A DNA stretch of 64,000 nucleotides from Phlebotomus papatasi (lineage: Eukaryota > Arthropoda > Insecta > Diptera > Psychodidae). The stretch covers positions 17,360,001-17,424,000 of the forward strand of contig NC_077223.1 in NCBI RefSeq assembly GCF_024763615.1, given 5' to 3'. Below the pieces are notes generated by a model that was not told the origin of the DNA, made no database searches, and was given only the letters and a program-made list of their open reading frames with translations. Below, one piece after another: positions 42,838 through 53,400 of the stretch. Position 1 is the stretch's first letter; the number at the start of each line of letters is the position of its first letter. A program made the translations under genes and the position numbers.

Positions 42838-45052
42838 CTGCCAAAAAGTGGATGCCAGAGAGATGAATTGGCATCCTGTCCATCATCTGACGTGCTAGTT
42901 GTGCTGCCAACCTCTGAGAGATCATCAGTGGCCAGAAGACGCCTCTGCATGGCCGCTGGATCGAGAAGATGCTGCCCAGACTTCACCTTGAGCTTGGGCT
43001 GCGACACTGGCTGAGCCTGACTACTCACAGTTGAGGAGTTAGTCACAGTGTTTGTGGTGTGCATCTGTTTGGGTTTGTCCTCCTGCCCAAAACCACCACC
43101 GGATGGATTTAGGAGATTCAACAGAGACTGACACGATGCTGCCTTTGTCCTAGCCTCTTGATAGCTCTGATACTTATGCTTCGACGCTCTCTCGTCCTCC
43201 TTGACCTTCTGCAGATTGTGCTGATTCATCTCACTGAATTCATTCTTGCTGAATGAAGCTGCTGGAAAATGGGCTGGAAAGTTGTTGAGTTGAGTAGTTG
43301 ATTGAGGTTGACTCTTCTTGCTGCCACCTTGAGCATGCTGCGGATGAACAAATGGCAGGGAATTCTTCACATGTGGCGACAAATTACTGCACCCCCGCGG
43401 CAGGTAGGTCGGCGACGTGGGAAAAGCTGCATTGGTTGCCTTCTGTGGTGGCAGATGTTGTCCAGCAAATCGATAATTTCCCAGAGAATTCGTCATACAA
43501 TGCATTGGATGCGTCTTTTGCTGATACTGTGGGAGTTTTGTGAGATTCTGCTTCGATGGGTACTTCTTGCTTGACTGTCGTTCGGCATTGAGTCGCTGAA
43601 GTTGCTGAATATTGAGATTACTCTCCTGCAGCATTGCCTCCTGCCACAGAGCCAATTCCAATGGACTATTGCAGCCCATGAAATTGGGTGACATGGCTCC
43701 GGTGAGATTGTTCTGTGCAGCCAACAGCATCAGAAGATCGGGAAAGCTTCCTGGTACATTTCTGAGATTCGGTGTCTTCATGAAATCTCCCATGTTCTGA
43801 TTGCGTAAATGATTGAAATACGGCAACCACAGCATTTGGTTGAAAATGTTTAGTGTTCCAGGATCAACATCGAATTTTCCACCTGTGGGAATTTGATTCA
43901 TTGTCGGTGCTGGAGGATGCCTCTGCCTTTCTGGCATCTCGGTATTGTGATGCATTGAGGGGAATTTTGCCGATGGGAGTTTTTTCTGATGCGTCGATTC
44001 GGCATCCTTCAATTTGAACAGTTCATCTTGCTTCTCCAGAATCGTTTCCAATTGACTGAGGGACACCACTAAGATGTCTGGATCCTGAAGAATGGTGGGA
44101 AATGCAAAAGCCTCAGGGAGACGCAATTCTGGACGCGTGGTTAGTAAAAGGGGAATTTCTCTGGCTGGTGATGCAAGAACAGCATTGAGACGATCTTTTG
44201 GCACAAGAAGTGTACTAGGAACCTTCCATTCACTATTGGACATCAGTAGTCGTAATTGTGTCAGTGGATCAGGATCCTTTCCCATTCCCACCTTTTCAGT
44301 GTGCGAGACTTTTGGATCGTCGGACTTGAAGGTGTCTGTCTTGAGACGCTTCTTGGCAGGCTCACTGAGGATACTGTCATCGGATGTTGTGAGATCATTG
44401 AGAAGATTTTTGGCCTCTTCGGAACAACTAACAGTAGGACTCGCTGATTTCCTGTAGACACCCAAATTCAGAGGTTCTGGTTGCTGAGATTGATTCTCCT
44501 GTGCATTCCTCCTGTTCCCATCAACTGCCTTCGGGGACGTTGTGGTTAGATTCTGGAGTAGTCGATTGTGTTGGGAATAAATGTCAGGAGATGGTGGAAT
44601 TGGAGGCAATCCACTTGGCTGTGGGGATTGAATTGTATCAGAACCCCTCGAAGTTGACCGTGCTGGCGATGGACTTCGCTGTTGATTAACTGGCTTACAA
44701 CTCAAATCCTTGGGCATTTCCTCAACGCATGAATCTGGCGATAGGAGTGCTGTCAATTCAGCCATATTCTTCTGCGTTGATTCAGCTGATGTCATGAATT
44801 TTGTCTCTGTTAATTCCTTAATTGTGAGCGATAAATCATCGAGACTCTGCTCAGTGCCTGTCTTAAAGATATTACTAGACTCTAGGATTGTCTCAATCTC
44901 TCCGGATTCAGTGAATGAGAGACACTTGGGCGAATCACTGAGGCGTGAAATAATATTTGCCACTGGTTCTGAATCTAAAAGTAATTCATCTTCCTCATTG
45001 TAGTCATCCTCAACATCACACGCCGTTTGTTGCTTCACATCATCAATATGAC
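42838..45052 (-). CDS. Large internal exon (exon 2) of CtBP-motif nuclear protein gene
   Basis: This 2215-nt exon is open throughout. At its 5' end the minus strand reads TATTTTTCTTCAG then GTCATATTGATGATGTG: a strong acceptor, with no in-frame ATG. At its 3' end CAG|GTAAAT is a donor, and the apparent stop TAA is part of that donor. The encoded 737 residues include an acidic N-terminus; PKDLSCK (exon residues about 109-115, matching the CtBP-binding PxDLSxK consensus); a second candidate, EPLNLGV (188-194); a basic AKKRLK nuclear-localisation-like patch (228-233); a hydrophobic, conserved-looking block (about 262-345, with LLLTTRPELRLPEAFAFP); and a Gln/Asn/Ser-rich half ending SSLWHPLFG. 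These suggest a nuclear transcriptional co-regulator (inference). It starts in phase 1 and ends in phase 2, fitting exons 60607-62146 and 38489-38555. Confidence 0.8.
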
Positions 45053-45613
45053 CTGAAGAAAAATAGAATAAAATATTCTTTTTTCAATATTATTCATCTA
45101 CCATGGTCACATGACTGGGAAATTCATCTATATCTTATGCTCATAATTCAATTAGAAAGTTCAGAAATTCCAGATAAATATATTATTCAAATAAATCGAT
45201 CTGCAAATTGTGGTGCAAATGAAACACTAAGCAATATCAAGGACAATTTTTTGGCATCTACAAAAAAAAATATATCTCAATGTTGCTCTTGAACATTTAA
45301 GTCACAACAATAAACTTTTGATGAAATAAACTTGGAGGAAAAAAAACTGAAGAAAAAAATCCATAGCAAATATTACTTATTTAATAGTGGGTGGATCTGA
45401 GCTAAAAATAAACGGTAGTGTTGAAAGATAAACATAAAAAGTTTCAAAGTGTCTCTTTTAATAGCTTTTATTGAATTCACAATGTTTGTCTTTCATGGTA
45501 AAATCATATAAAAAATATTCACACCTGTCTTTTTCTTGGGTTTTACTCGTTTTACTTAAATTTGATAAGAGGTTTGAAGCTCTGTACAAATTTTGAAGAT
45601 AGCAGTTTCAGGT
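45053..45613 (-). other. Start of the distal part of intron 1; no gene recognised
   Basis: AT-rich, with the polypyrimidine tract of the exon-2 acceptor at its left edge (45053-45075). No repeat termini until the TTAA element at 45618. Confidence 0.5.
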
Positions 45614-46120
45614 TTAACCCTTTAACGACGAGACAGATTTCGATGACCGAAAATCAGCAATAAAAATGAAACTGATAAAACAAAACTTGTGAAACGCCTT
45701 ACATCTAACATTCGGAAAGCCAACACAAAGTCTGATTCGGTGTATTTTTTTGTCTCTATGTACGATTGGGACAAAAATAGCTCAAAAATTTAAGTAATTT
45801 TTCTAACGATACCAATGACAGATAATTTTCACTCTAATAAAAAATATTATGTTTGATCATTGTAGTTTCTTTTACCAAAACGGTTTAGCTTAAAAAAATT
45901 GGAAGTATAAAAAATAAATAAAATCAATTTTCAATAGAAAAATTTAACCCTCTAACGGTGTTTTCTTTAATATGCAAAAAAAAGTAGTTAAATAATTTTG
46001 TCTAGGGTAATTAATGGTCCACTGAACTGAAAAATACCATCCATTCTTCATTATCTCTTTCCGTTTGGGCGCCAGGTGAGAAAAGGTAAAGACCGCCTGG
46101 AGGCGGTCATATCGGTTTAA

Positions 46121-46358
46121 CTCTTTCCGGACCGCAGCATATGCTGCAAGCCAATTTCACAATTTTTAATCAAAAATATTTAAGCTCAGGAATTAATTGA
46201 GGTCCTACAAAAAATATCTCACATTTGGACATCCTTATAGTTTGTAATCATCTACAAGAATCGGATTTTTATCAATTCTGAATACTTAAAAAACATTGTT
46301 TTTCACAGAACATTCATATGCTGCTTTGGGTACTCTCGTCCCAAAAGAGACGAAAGAG
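46121..46358. mobile_element. TTAA-flanked CTCTTTC MITE, 238 bp, innermost
   Basis: CTCTTTCCGGACC on the left and GAGACGAAAGAG on the right, TTAA on both sides. GCATATGCTGC occurs in both arms (about 46137 and 46315). It shares its CTCTT...GAAAGAG terminal style with the inner element at 58609-59561. Confidence 0.75.
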
Positions 46359-47217
46359 TTAAGACATAAAAAGACTGAAATATTTTTATTGAAAAATAGT
46401 GAACAAATAGTAAAATAAATTAATTTTAAACGTTTTTTATGGATGAATGTTCTATGATTATCTAAGAAATGATCATTTTTAGGAAAAAAACGTTTATAAT
46501 TTTTATAATTTGACGTTAATGAAGCTCAAGGTGTTTCAATAAGACTGATTTTTACCGAATAGGTCACAGATCAGCTATGAAAAAGTCACCTTCTTGTATA
46601 ATTTGAAGGTCCTTTGAAATACATTGCTCATCTTCTGCTTTTATTTCACGATCTGGGGCATTAAAGGACGAATTAGGGAATTAATCATGACTGTTGAAGT
46701 CTGCTTCTTTTTCAATTTCGCTTAATTCACAGAAATCGACCATTTTACTCATTCTGGACAGTCTTCGTGTAATCTCAATTGTGTTCCATGATTAATATAT
46801 TGCAAAATAATAATATATTATACTAGAACAACCGAAACAATTAAATAAAAAAATCGGTAATTTTTGAAAATTTTACCCTTAAACGAATAAGACCGCCCAC
46901 AGGCGGTCTTCCTTTTTTCTTCTAAAACTCATGCTTTTATTTTTTTTCACACTTTTTAATTGAAATATACAAACTAGAATAGCATATCTTTCAGAAAATA
47001 AGATTCTTACTAGAGTTAGATTACTTTAAAACATATTCTTTTGCACATTGGAAACGAAAAATGTTGCGAACGACATTTTGTTGCTGACCTGTCACACAAA
47101 ACTGAAGATGGTAAGCAAATGAAAGGTCAAAATGAGTTCAGCTTCAGAAAATAAGTTAGTAAGACTATAACTGAGGACACTGTAGATATTTCAACTTCAA
47201 ATAAGTAATATTACCCC

Positions 47218-47471
47218 ACTCTGAGAAAAAAAAGAGGGTGCGATTAACTTTTTTTCCTAGTAACTTTAACATTTTAAGGTGTAAAAATATATCAACATTT
47301 TTTAATGTTAATTTTACACCTTTTTAAGGGTAAAATTAACATGAAAAAGGGTAACTTTTACCCCCAGTACACCTAAAAAGGGCAATATTTACACCGATTT
47401 CGGATCAATAATGCAGGGTAAAATTAACATTTCCGGAATGTTATTTTAACTTTTTCGGATTTCTCTCAGTG
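47218..47471. mobile_element. CACTCTGAGAAA MITE, copy 2
   Basis: CACTCTGAGAAAAAAAAGAG at the left, TTTCTCTCAGTG at the right. Internally near-identical to 41109-41335. It lies inside the 45948-47526 element. Both copies contain GTTAATTTTAC and GTAAAATTAAC as inverted words. Confidence 0.8.
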
Positions 47472-47722
47472 CAGTAAATGCGATTTATAGAATGACCTCT
47501 TGGAGGCGGTCTTACCCGTTAGAGGGTTAAGAATTCGTCATTTTTGTGCTTAAAAAAATACTTCATAGCAAATAGCTGTAAACTTGCAAAAATTATCCTA
47601 GATTCCTTCAACCTTCTACTTTGCAATTACGTAAAAACGTAAGAAAAAAATAACTTCAGGTAGTCAGGGAAAATTATTTTCTCTATGGGACACCGGTGTT
47701 CCAATCGTCCTTAAAGTGTTAA

Positions 47723-49723
47723 GGGTGATTGTACACAAGTTTATACCGCTACACTATCCCATTTGATTTCACCATTTATTAATAAAGCATTACTAAACTA
47801 GTATTTTTTTTCTACATTGCGACTTTTAAAAATCTTAAAGACTTTAAAGAAAATTTAAGAAATTCTTTGGATATTTAATCCATTTAATCGATTTAATGTG
47901 TATTAAGGTAATATTCATTAAATTAGTGAAATTATAAAAGAAATTAAACAGAATAATTGATCATTAAGACAAGAAAAATAAACACAGAAAACATTCAACT
48001 AAAGTGTTGTCCATAATATTTAAAACTCCACATAAAAAGTCTTAGTTCTATCACGTTCTGTAATTTGCTGGAGCTTGAAATGCTTGAAAGTACCTATTCA
48101 AAGATATAACCAATCATTAAAAGCTTTAGTCCTAAAATATTTAATTAAATTGGAAAAGCTAAAGGTAGATTTTAATGGAGAAAAAGAGGATTTGTAGAGC
48201 AATTCTAATTGTAAGTCTATAAAATTTAAGATACCGGCTTATTAGGAAAAGTAGGGGAAAGCTTTTGGGCGTCGAACACACTCTGGCTTCTAACGCTTCA
48301 TATTTTGCCCATATTCTTTTAATAACTTTTTTGAGGCTTATGGCCAACGCACAATAACTTTTGTTTAGTAAGCATGTTTTTGACATTTCAATGAGAGTGA
48401 ATGAGATCTACATCTAGTCATCTCGCTCATTCTCATGCGAAATTTTAAAAACATGTTTACAAACAAAAGTTATTGTACGCTGGTCATTATACGATTTACA
48501 GGCATTTTGTAAGTCCCCAGTATGAATACACAAACATTTACAAAATATTTTTTCTGAGTATCAAATTTGTTGATCCTATGAACAAAACCTCAGGAAAGAA
48601 ATCTTTAGCATGAGTAAGTTATGAAAGAGATTTAAACTTAGAGCTCTTTTTTTTGCTTCATCTACTGATAAAAGCTCGAAGCTTGATCCAAAAGCTTTTG
48701 AAACAATAATGCGTTTTTCTTGAGAGATTCCATTTACGACTAATTCCGGTAACTCCATCAATATAAATAAATAACAAATACTTTTTTGTAACATATTAAG
48801 TATTCCTAGATTTTGCGCATTATTTTTTTAAATTTAAAATGCCATTTATTTTCTGTGTTCTGGAATTAGATATTTTTGGTAATTGCTTAGTTTTGTCTCT
48901 TTCTCAATACATTCAGATTACTTAGAAATCTGTTAATATTATTTTTATGAGAAGTTTTATGTTTTAGTTTTCACATTTTTAGCATTTTATCTTGATCAGA
49001 TTTTTTCTTGAATTAAATTATATAGAACCAGCGTATGGTAGAATTGGTCGTATAAATAATTTGTATATTGTTAGTTTATTTTTAGGATTTAAGTTGTTTT
49101 CAATTTTAATAAAAGGAAATATAATCTTTGATTATGCGCAAAATTTTATATTTTACTTGAAAGCGTTCTCTTTCGCGCGATGGTCTTTGAATTATTTTCC
49201 TTCAAATAAATTTTTTATTCAATAAAAGCTATTCCATTTAAAGCCTTTTCTCTTTTATAGCATTATCCATATGTCATTAAATATTCGTTCTCATAAAATA
49301 TTTTGATCTTTTCACACATTCTAATTGGCTAGAGCTTATAAGCTCTAAATACTTTAAAAGCTTTAGCTGCTTTAGCCAACTGAAAAAGACTATAGGACTA
49401 AAATATTTTATGATATTAAATTTATAATAAAATGTGAAGAATTCTTAGAGAAAAATATATTTTTCAGTTTTTACAATTTTGGGAAATTTACTAAAGTATC
49501 CGCAAATAATATTTTTTACTTCGATTTATTTTATTATGCCTCGAAATTCGTATTTTGATTGCATTCATTCATTCATTCAATTAATAGAGAACTAATTTGA
49601 GCTTCCCAATATTCATCACTCAATTTAGGCTAATTAGCAATCAAGGAAACTATCTACATTCAGCCATTATATAGAATTGTTTGAAACATTGAAACTAATG
49701 AATTCATAAATTTTGAAAACTTA
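47723..49723 (-). other. Intron 1 DNA; no gene recognised
   Basis: AT-rich. A GGGGAAAGCTTTTGGGCGTC end at about 48254 and the 48487-48558 stretch, related to 24945-25030, mark an undefined dispersed repeat. No exon-like island. Confidence 0.5.
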
Positions 49724-49728
49724 TATAG

Positions 49729-50145
49729 TGGTACCGTACTGACGGTTGCCATTTGAATGGTTCATCCGAAATGGCGGATTCCGAAGCGGCGAATTTCGGA
49801 AGCGACTGACTTCACGCCATTCATTTTTTTTTGTCGTCACCCTTTTGAGCGGTCTGTCATCGAGGCGTCAGTGAAATTTTTCTCAGTCCGTGAATTATCT
49901 AATTTCTTGAGTTATTTTGTCGTATCTTGTGAATAAAATCAGTTGTTAAAGTAGACAAGAACGCGTTTATCGTCAAGCCGTTGCAGGAACTGGAAGGAAT
50001 CGCGAATCTGGTCATTTCTCGCCAGATTCTAATCATCTTCTCTTCATTCCTCCAAACAGGTACATTCATTCCCACCAAAGGGTCAATCATTTCACCATAT
50101 ATATCCTCATCACACCTTTTGTTACCATCACAGGTAAACACACCA
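49729..50145 (+). repeat. 5' LTR of BEL/Pao element
   Basis: A 417-bp repeat beginning TGGTACCGTACTGACGG and ending GGTAAACACACCA (TG...CA). Read line by line, it is the same as the 3' LTR at 55821-56237, with no difference noticed, including a run of nine T. It contains AATAAA at about 49932. The 5 bases before it (TATAG, 49724-49728) recur directly after the 3' LTR. LTR identity implies a very recent insertion. Confidence 0.95.
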
Positions 50146-50303
50146 TAAAACTGGTCCTTCGAGCCGGATTCTAATCATCTTCTCTTCATTCCTCCAAACA
50201 GGTACATTCATTCCCACCAAAGGGTCAATCATTTCACCATATATATCCTCATCACACCTTTTGTTACCATCACAGGTAAACACACCATAAAACTGGTCCT
50301 TCG
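50025..50303 (+). repeat. 142-bp tandem duplication spanning the LTR end and primer site
   Basis: GATTCTAATCATCTTCTCTT at 50025 recurs at 50167, and the following sequence through CACACCATAAAACTGGTCCT is repeated, offset 142 bases. The leader therefore holds a second copy of the last ~120 bases of U5 plus a second primer-site-like word. The duplication is absent from the 3' LTR side. Confidence 0.85.
50152..50168 (+). promoter_or_regulatory. Primer binding site, complementary to tRNA-Tyr 3' end
   Basis: Six bases after the LTR, TGGTCCTTCGAGCCGGA is complementary to the 3' end of animal tRNA-Tyr, whose acceptor begins CCUUCGAUAGCUC (from general knowledge of that tRNA). Two shorter relatives follow at 50294 (TGGTCCTTCGGCG) and 50327 (TGGTCCTCCGAGG). 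Only the first has the full-length match and canonical position. Confidence 0.7.
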
Positions 50304-50450
50304 GCGTTTCTGTGAGGACATAAAACTGGTCCTCCGAGGCTCCTTTGAGCCAACCCTGTGCTCCATTGCCACTTCGCTACTCAGAAGATTCTCACATTGA
50401 CGCAATCTCCAAGCCTCTAAGCTTCCGGAAGTCACCTACACGTTCTCACG

Positions 50451-53400
50451 ATGGCAGAGAAAGGTGCAGCACAACGTCAGCCTAATCTCAAACAGCTTCA
50501 CCGTGAGAGAGGTCGTGTCAAGGGTCGATTGACAAGGATAGAGACGTACCTCAACTCAAACAGAGAGCTTTTCACTCAAGAAGTTCTCTCAGTTCATGAG
50601 GAGAATCTACACCACATTCGAGATGACTTCAAGGCTGTCCAAAAACAAATTTACAATACCATTCCAGATGAAGAATTGGACACTGAGGAAGCTGAGGAAG
50701 ACGCATTTGATGACAGAATGATATCTGCTACCGCAAAAATCAGGCAGATGCTCAAGCACATCACAAAACACACAACACAATCAACTGGTGAATCATCGCA
50801 AGCAGATGAGCGCCTACTTCAGGTTTTGGAAGTCCTAGCAAACAAGGAATCAGAACCAAAATCAAGAATGAAACTTCCTGAACTCACCACGCAGACATTC
50901 TCAGGCGAATACGCAGATTGGGAATCGTTCAGAGACGTCTTCCTATGCAACATACATAACAATTCATCCCTGAGTGATGTCCAGAAGTTTCAGTATCTCA
51001 AAGGGCTGCTCGTGGGCAAAGCCAAGTCCGCCATTAAACACCTCAAAGTGACTAATGACAATTACAAACAAGCTTGGCAAGTCCTCGAGAGACGATTCAG
51101 CAAGAAACAAAACACCGTTGAAGAGTTCATTCACCTCTTCATTAGTCAGCCAACGTTGAAAAGGCAAGACTACAAGTCTCTCAGACAGATGTATGACGTT
51201 GCACTTGAGGTCATCAATGGGCTCAATGCTCTCAACTGTGAGGAACGAGATGTCTGGCTTATCTACATCTACCTCAACAAGATGGACGATGAAACCAAGC
51301 TTCTCTGGGCACGTGAGAACAAGAGGTCTGAAATTCCGACATTTGACAAATTCCTGGAATTTCTCGATGAGCATTGCAACAGTCTAGAGTCTATTCAGCT
51401 GAAGCCTGGTGACAGTAGCCAGCTGAATCAACAGAAAACAGCTGATTCAAAGGGTGCAAAACCTAAACAACAAATCAAAGCAGCAAATGAGAAGCCTCAT
51501 AGCCAGAAATCATTTGCCATCCGTGACTCACCAACTTGCAAGATTTGTGCTCAAGTTAGACACAGCGTCTTCAATTGCCCAAAATTCATTGGAGTCGACC
51601 CTCAACAGCGGCTGCAACTCGTCCAGGGGGCACGCCTGTGTACAAACTGCTTCAGAGCTTCACATACAGTAGAGTCTTGCAAGTCATCAAGTTGTAGGCA
51701 ATGCCATTTGCTTCACAACACCCTTCTGCATGACGCCTTTTCCACAAACGTACCAGCTGTTCACAAGCAAACAGTACCAGCAGAGGAGGTGCCCAAGGCA
51801 GTGGAAAAGCAACAACAATCAACAGTGCCTCCAAGTCAGGCTGTGGACAAACAGGCCACCAAAACAAGCATGGTGTTGGCCAGTACAATGCAAACATCAG
51901 ACAATTCAGATCACACTCAAAAGGAGATTCTTCTACCCACAATCAGTCTGCTGGTCATGGGGGCAGACAGAAGATTCTACAAATGTCGCACATTTTACGA
52001 TTCATGTAGTCAGCCCAATCTCATCACAAAGAGATTTGCAGAAAGGGCATTCCTCCAACTTCAAACAACATCACTCCATCCACTCAGAGGTGTGACACCG
52101 CATCCAATGGAGGTTCAGCACACAGTCACGGCCGCCATCTACACAAAGGAAAAGAAGTTCATTGCATCAGTGGACTTTGTGGTCGTCGATGAGATCGCAG
52201 ATGTGCAACCCACAGCACTCATAGATGTCAGCACACTGATCCCATCAAACATTCAGCTCGCCGATCCCGACTTCAATATTCCGGGAAGAGTGGACATGCT
52301 ACTCGGTGCTCAGCTATTCTGGAAAACTCTTCGACAAGGCAATTTTGGGGAGTCTCCAGAGTTCAGGGAGACAGCCTTCGGCTACATTGTCTCAGGGACT
52401 GTCCCAGTGAGTACAAATAGTGAGGCCTGTTACAACGTATGTTTTCTCACCAAGCAAGCTGATCCTCTTCAGCAACAGCTTGAGAAGTTCTGGACGATTG
52501 AGGAGGCAGAAGAGCCACAAACTGTTCTGTCATCAGAAGAGCAGCTTTGTGAGAAGCACTTTTTGGAGAACACGACACGAGACGAACATGGACGTTTCAT
52601 TGTGCGTCTTCCAACAAGGGACAACCTTCATTCGATCGGGGACTCCAAGCAAACAGCTTTCAAGCGATTTCTCTGCGTGGAAAGAAGGCTACAGCGCAAT
52701 CCCGCACTCAAGGAGAAATACGTAGAATTCATGAGGGAGTACGAGTCATTGGGACACATGCGCCCCGCTCCAACATCATACACATCCAACCAACCTGAGA
52801 TCTACCTTCCACATCACGCCGTTGTCAAAACATCTTCAAAGACAACACCCGTTCGAGTTGTTTTTGACGCTTCTGCGAGGTCGTCAACAAATATTTCACT
52901 GAACAGCACACTCATGGTTGGTCCCAAAACTCAAGAAGATCTGTTTCAAATACTGCTCAGGTTTCGCCAGCATACCGTGGCTGTCAAGGCAGATATCAGG
53001 AAAATGTTTCGTCAGGTCAGAGTCCATGAAGACGACCAAAACATGCAAAGAATCCTCTGGAGGGAGTCACCTGACAAACCAATCATTTCATATCTCCTAC
53101 AAACGGTCACCTATGGCACTGCCTCAGCTAGCTATTTGAGTACCAGATGCATGCAACAACTCATTCAAGAAGATGGTGATGACTTTCCACTCGCTAAGGA
53201 AGCAGCAGCCAGAGATTTCTACGTTGATGACTTCATGTCTGGCCAAGACAGCGTCGACAATGCTATGGAACTCTGTGCACAAGTTCATAGTCTCATGAAA
53301 CAAGGAGGTTTTGAGCTCACAAAGTGGATGTCAAGTCATCAGGAAGTCATTCAACAGTTCCCTCATCAGGATCACGAGATTGAAACATCACTTGGTTTGA

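Larger units (their letters stand above)
45948..47526. mobile_element. TTAA-flanked CCCTCTAACGG element nested in the CCCTTTAA element
   Basis: CCCTCTAACGG at the left and CCGTTAGAGGG at the right are exact inverses, each bordered by TTAA. Inside are three GACCGCC...GGCGGTC small palindromes (about 46091, 46889 and 47495, the last imperfect) that look like subterminal hairpins. Two further MITEs have inserted in it (46121-46358, 47218-47471). No transposase frame is recognisable. Confidence 0.8.
45618..47718. mobile_element. piggyBac-type CCCTTTAACGACGAGAC element with nested insertions
   Basis: Left end CCCTTTAACGACGAGACAGA, right end CGTCCTTAAAGTG, with TTAA on both sides. The outer parts (45618-45943 and 47531-47718) match the 516-bp element at 13431-13946 in the same orientation. 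The right tip GTG replaces GGG. The surplus is the 45948-47526 element. Non-coding. Confidence 0.8.

Noticed and set aside
43298..45003. Several plus-strand frames over exon 2
   Set aside because: Shadows of the minus-strand exon; no independent features.
42834..45038. Exon 2 read as a stand-alone 734-residue gene
   Set aside because: It starts from a GTG with no in-frame ATG, its frame continues upstream to a strong acceptor, and its stop is the TAA of a CAG|GTAAAT donor. It is an internal exon.
50964..51374. 136-codon minus-strand frame inside the BEL polyprotein
   Set aside because: Antisense shadow of a highly constrained coding region.
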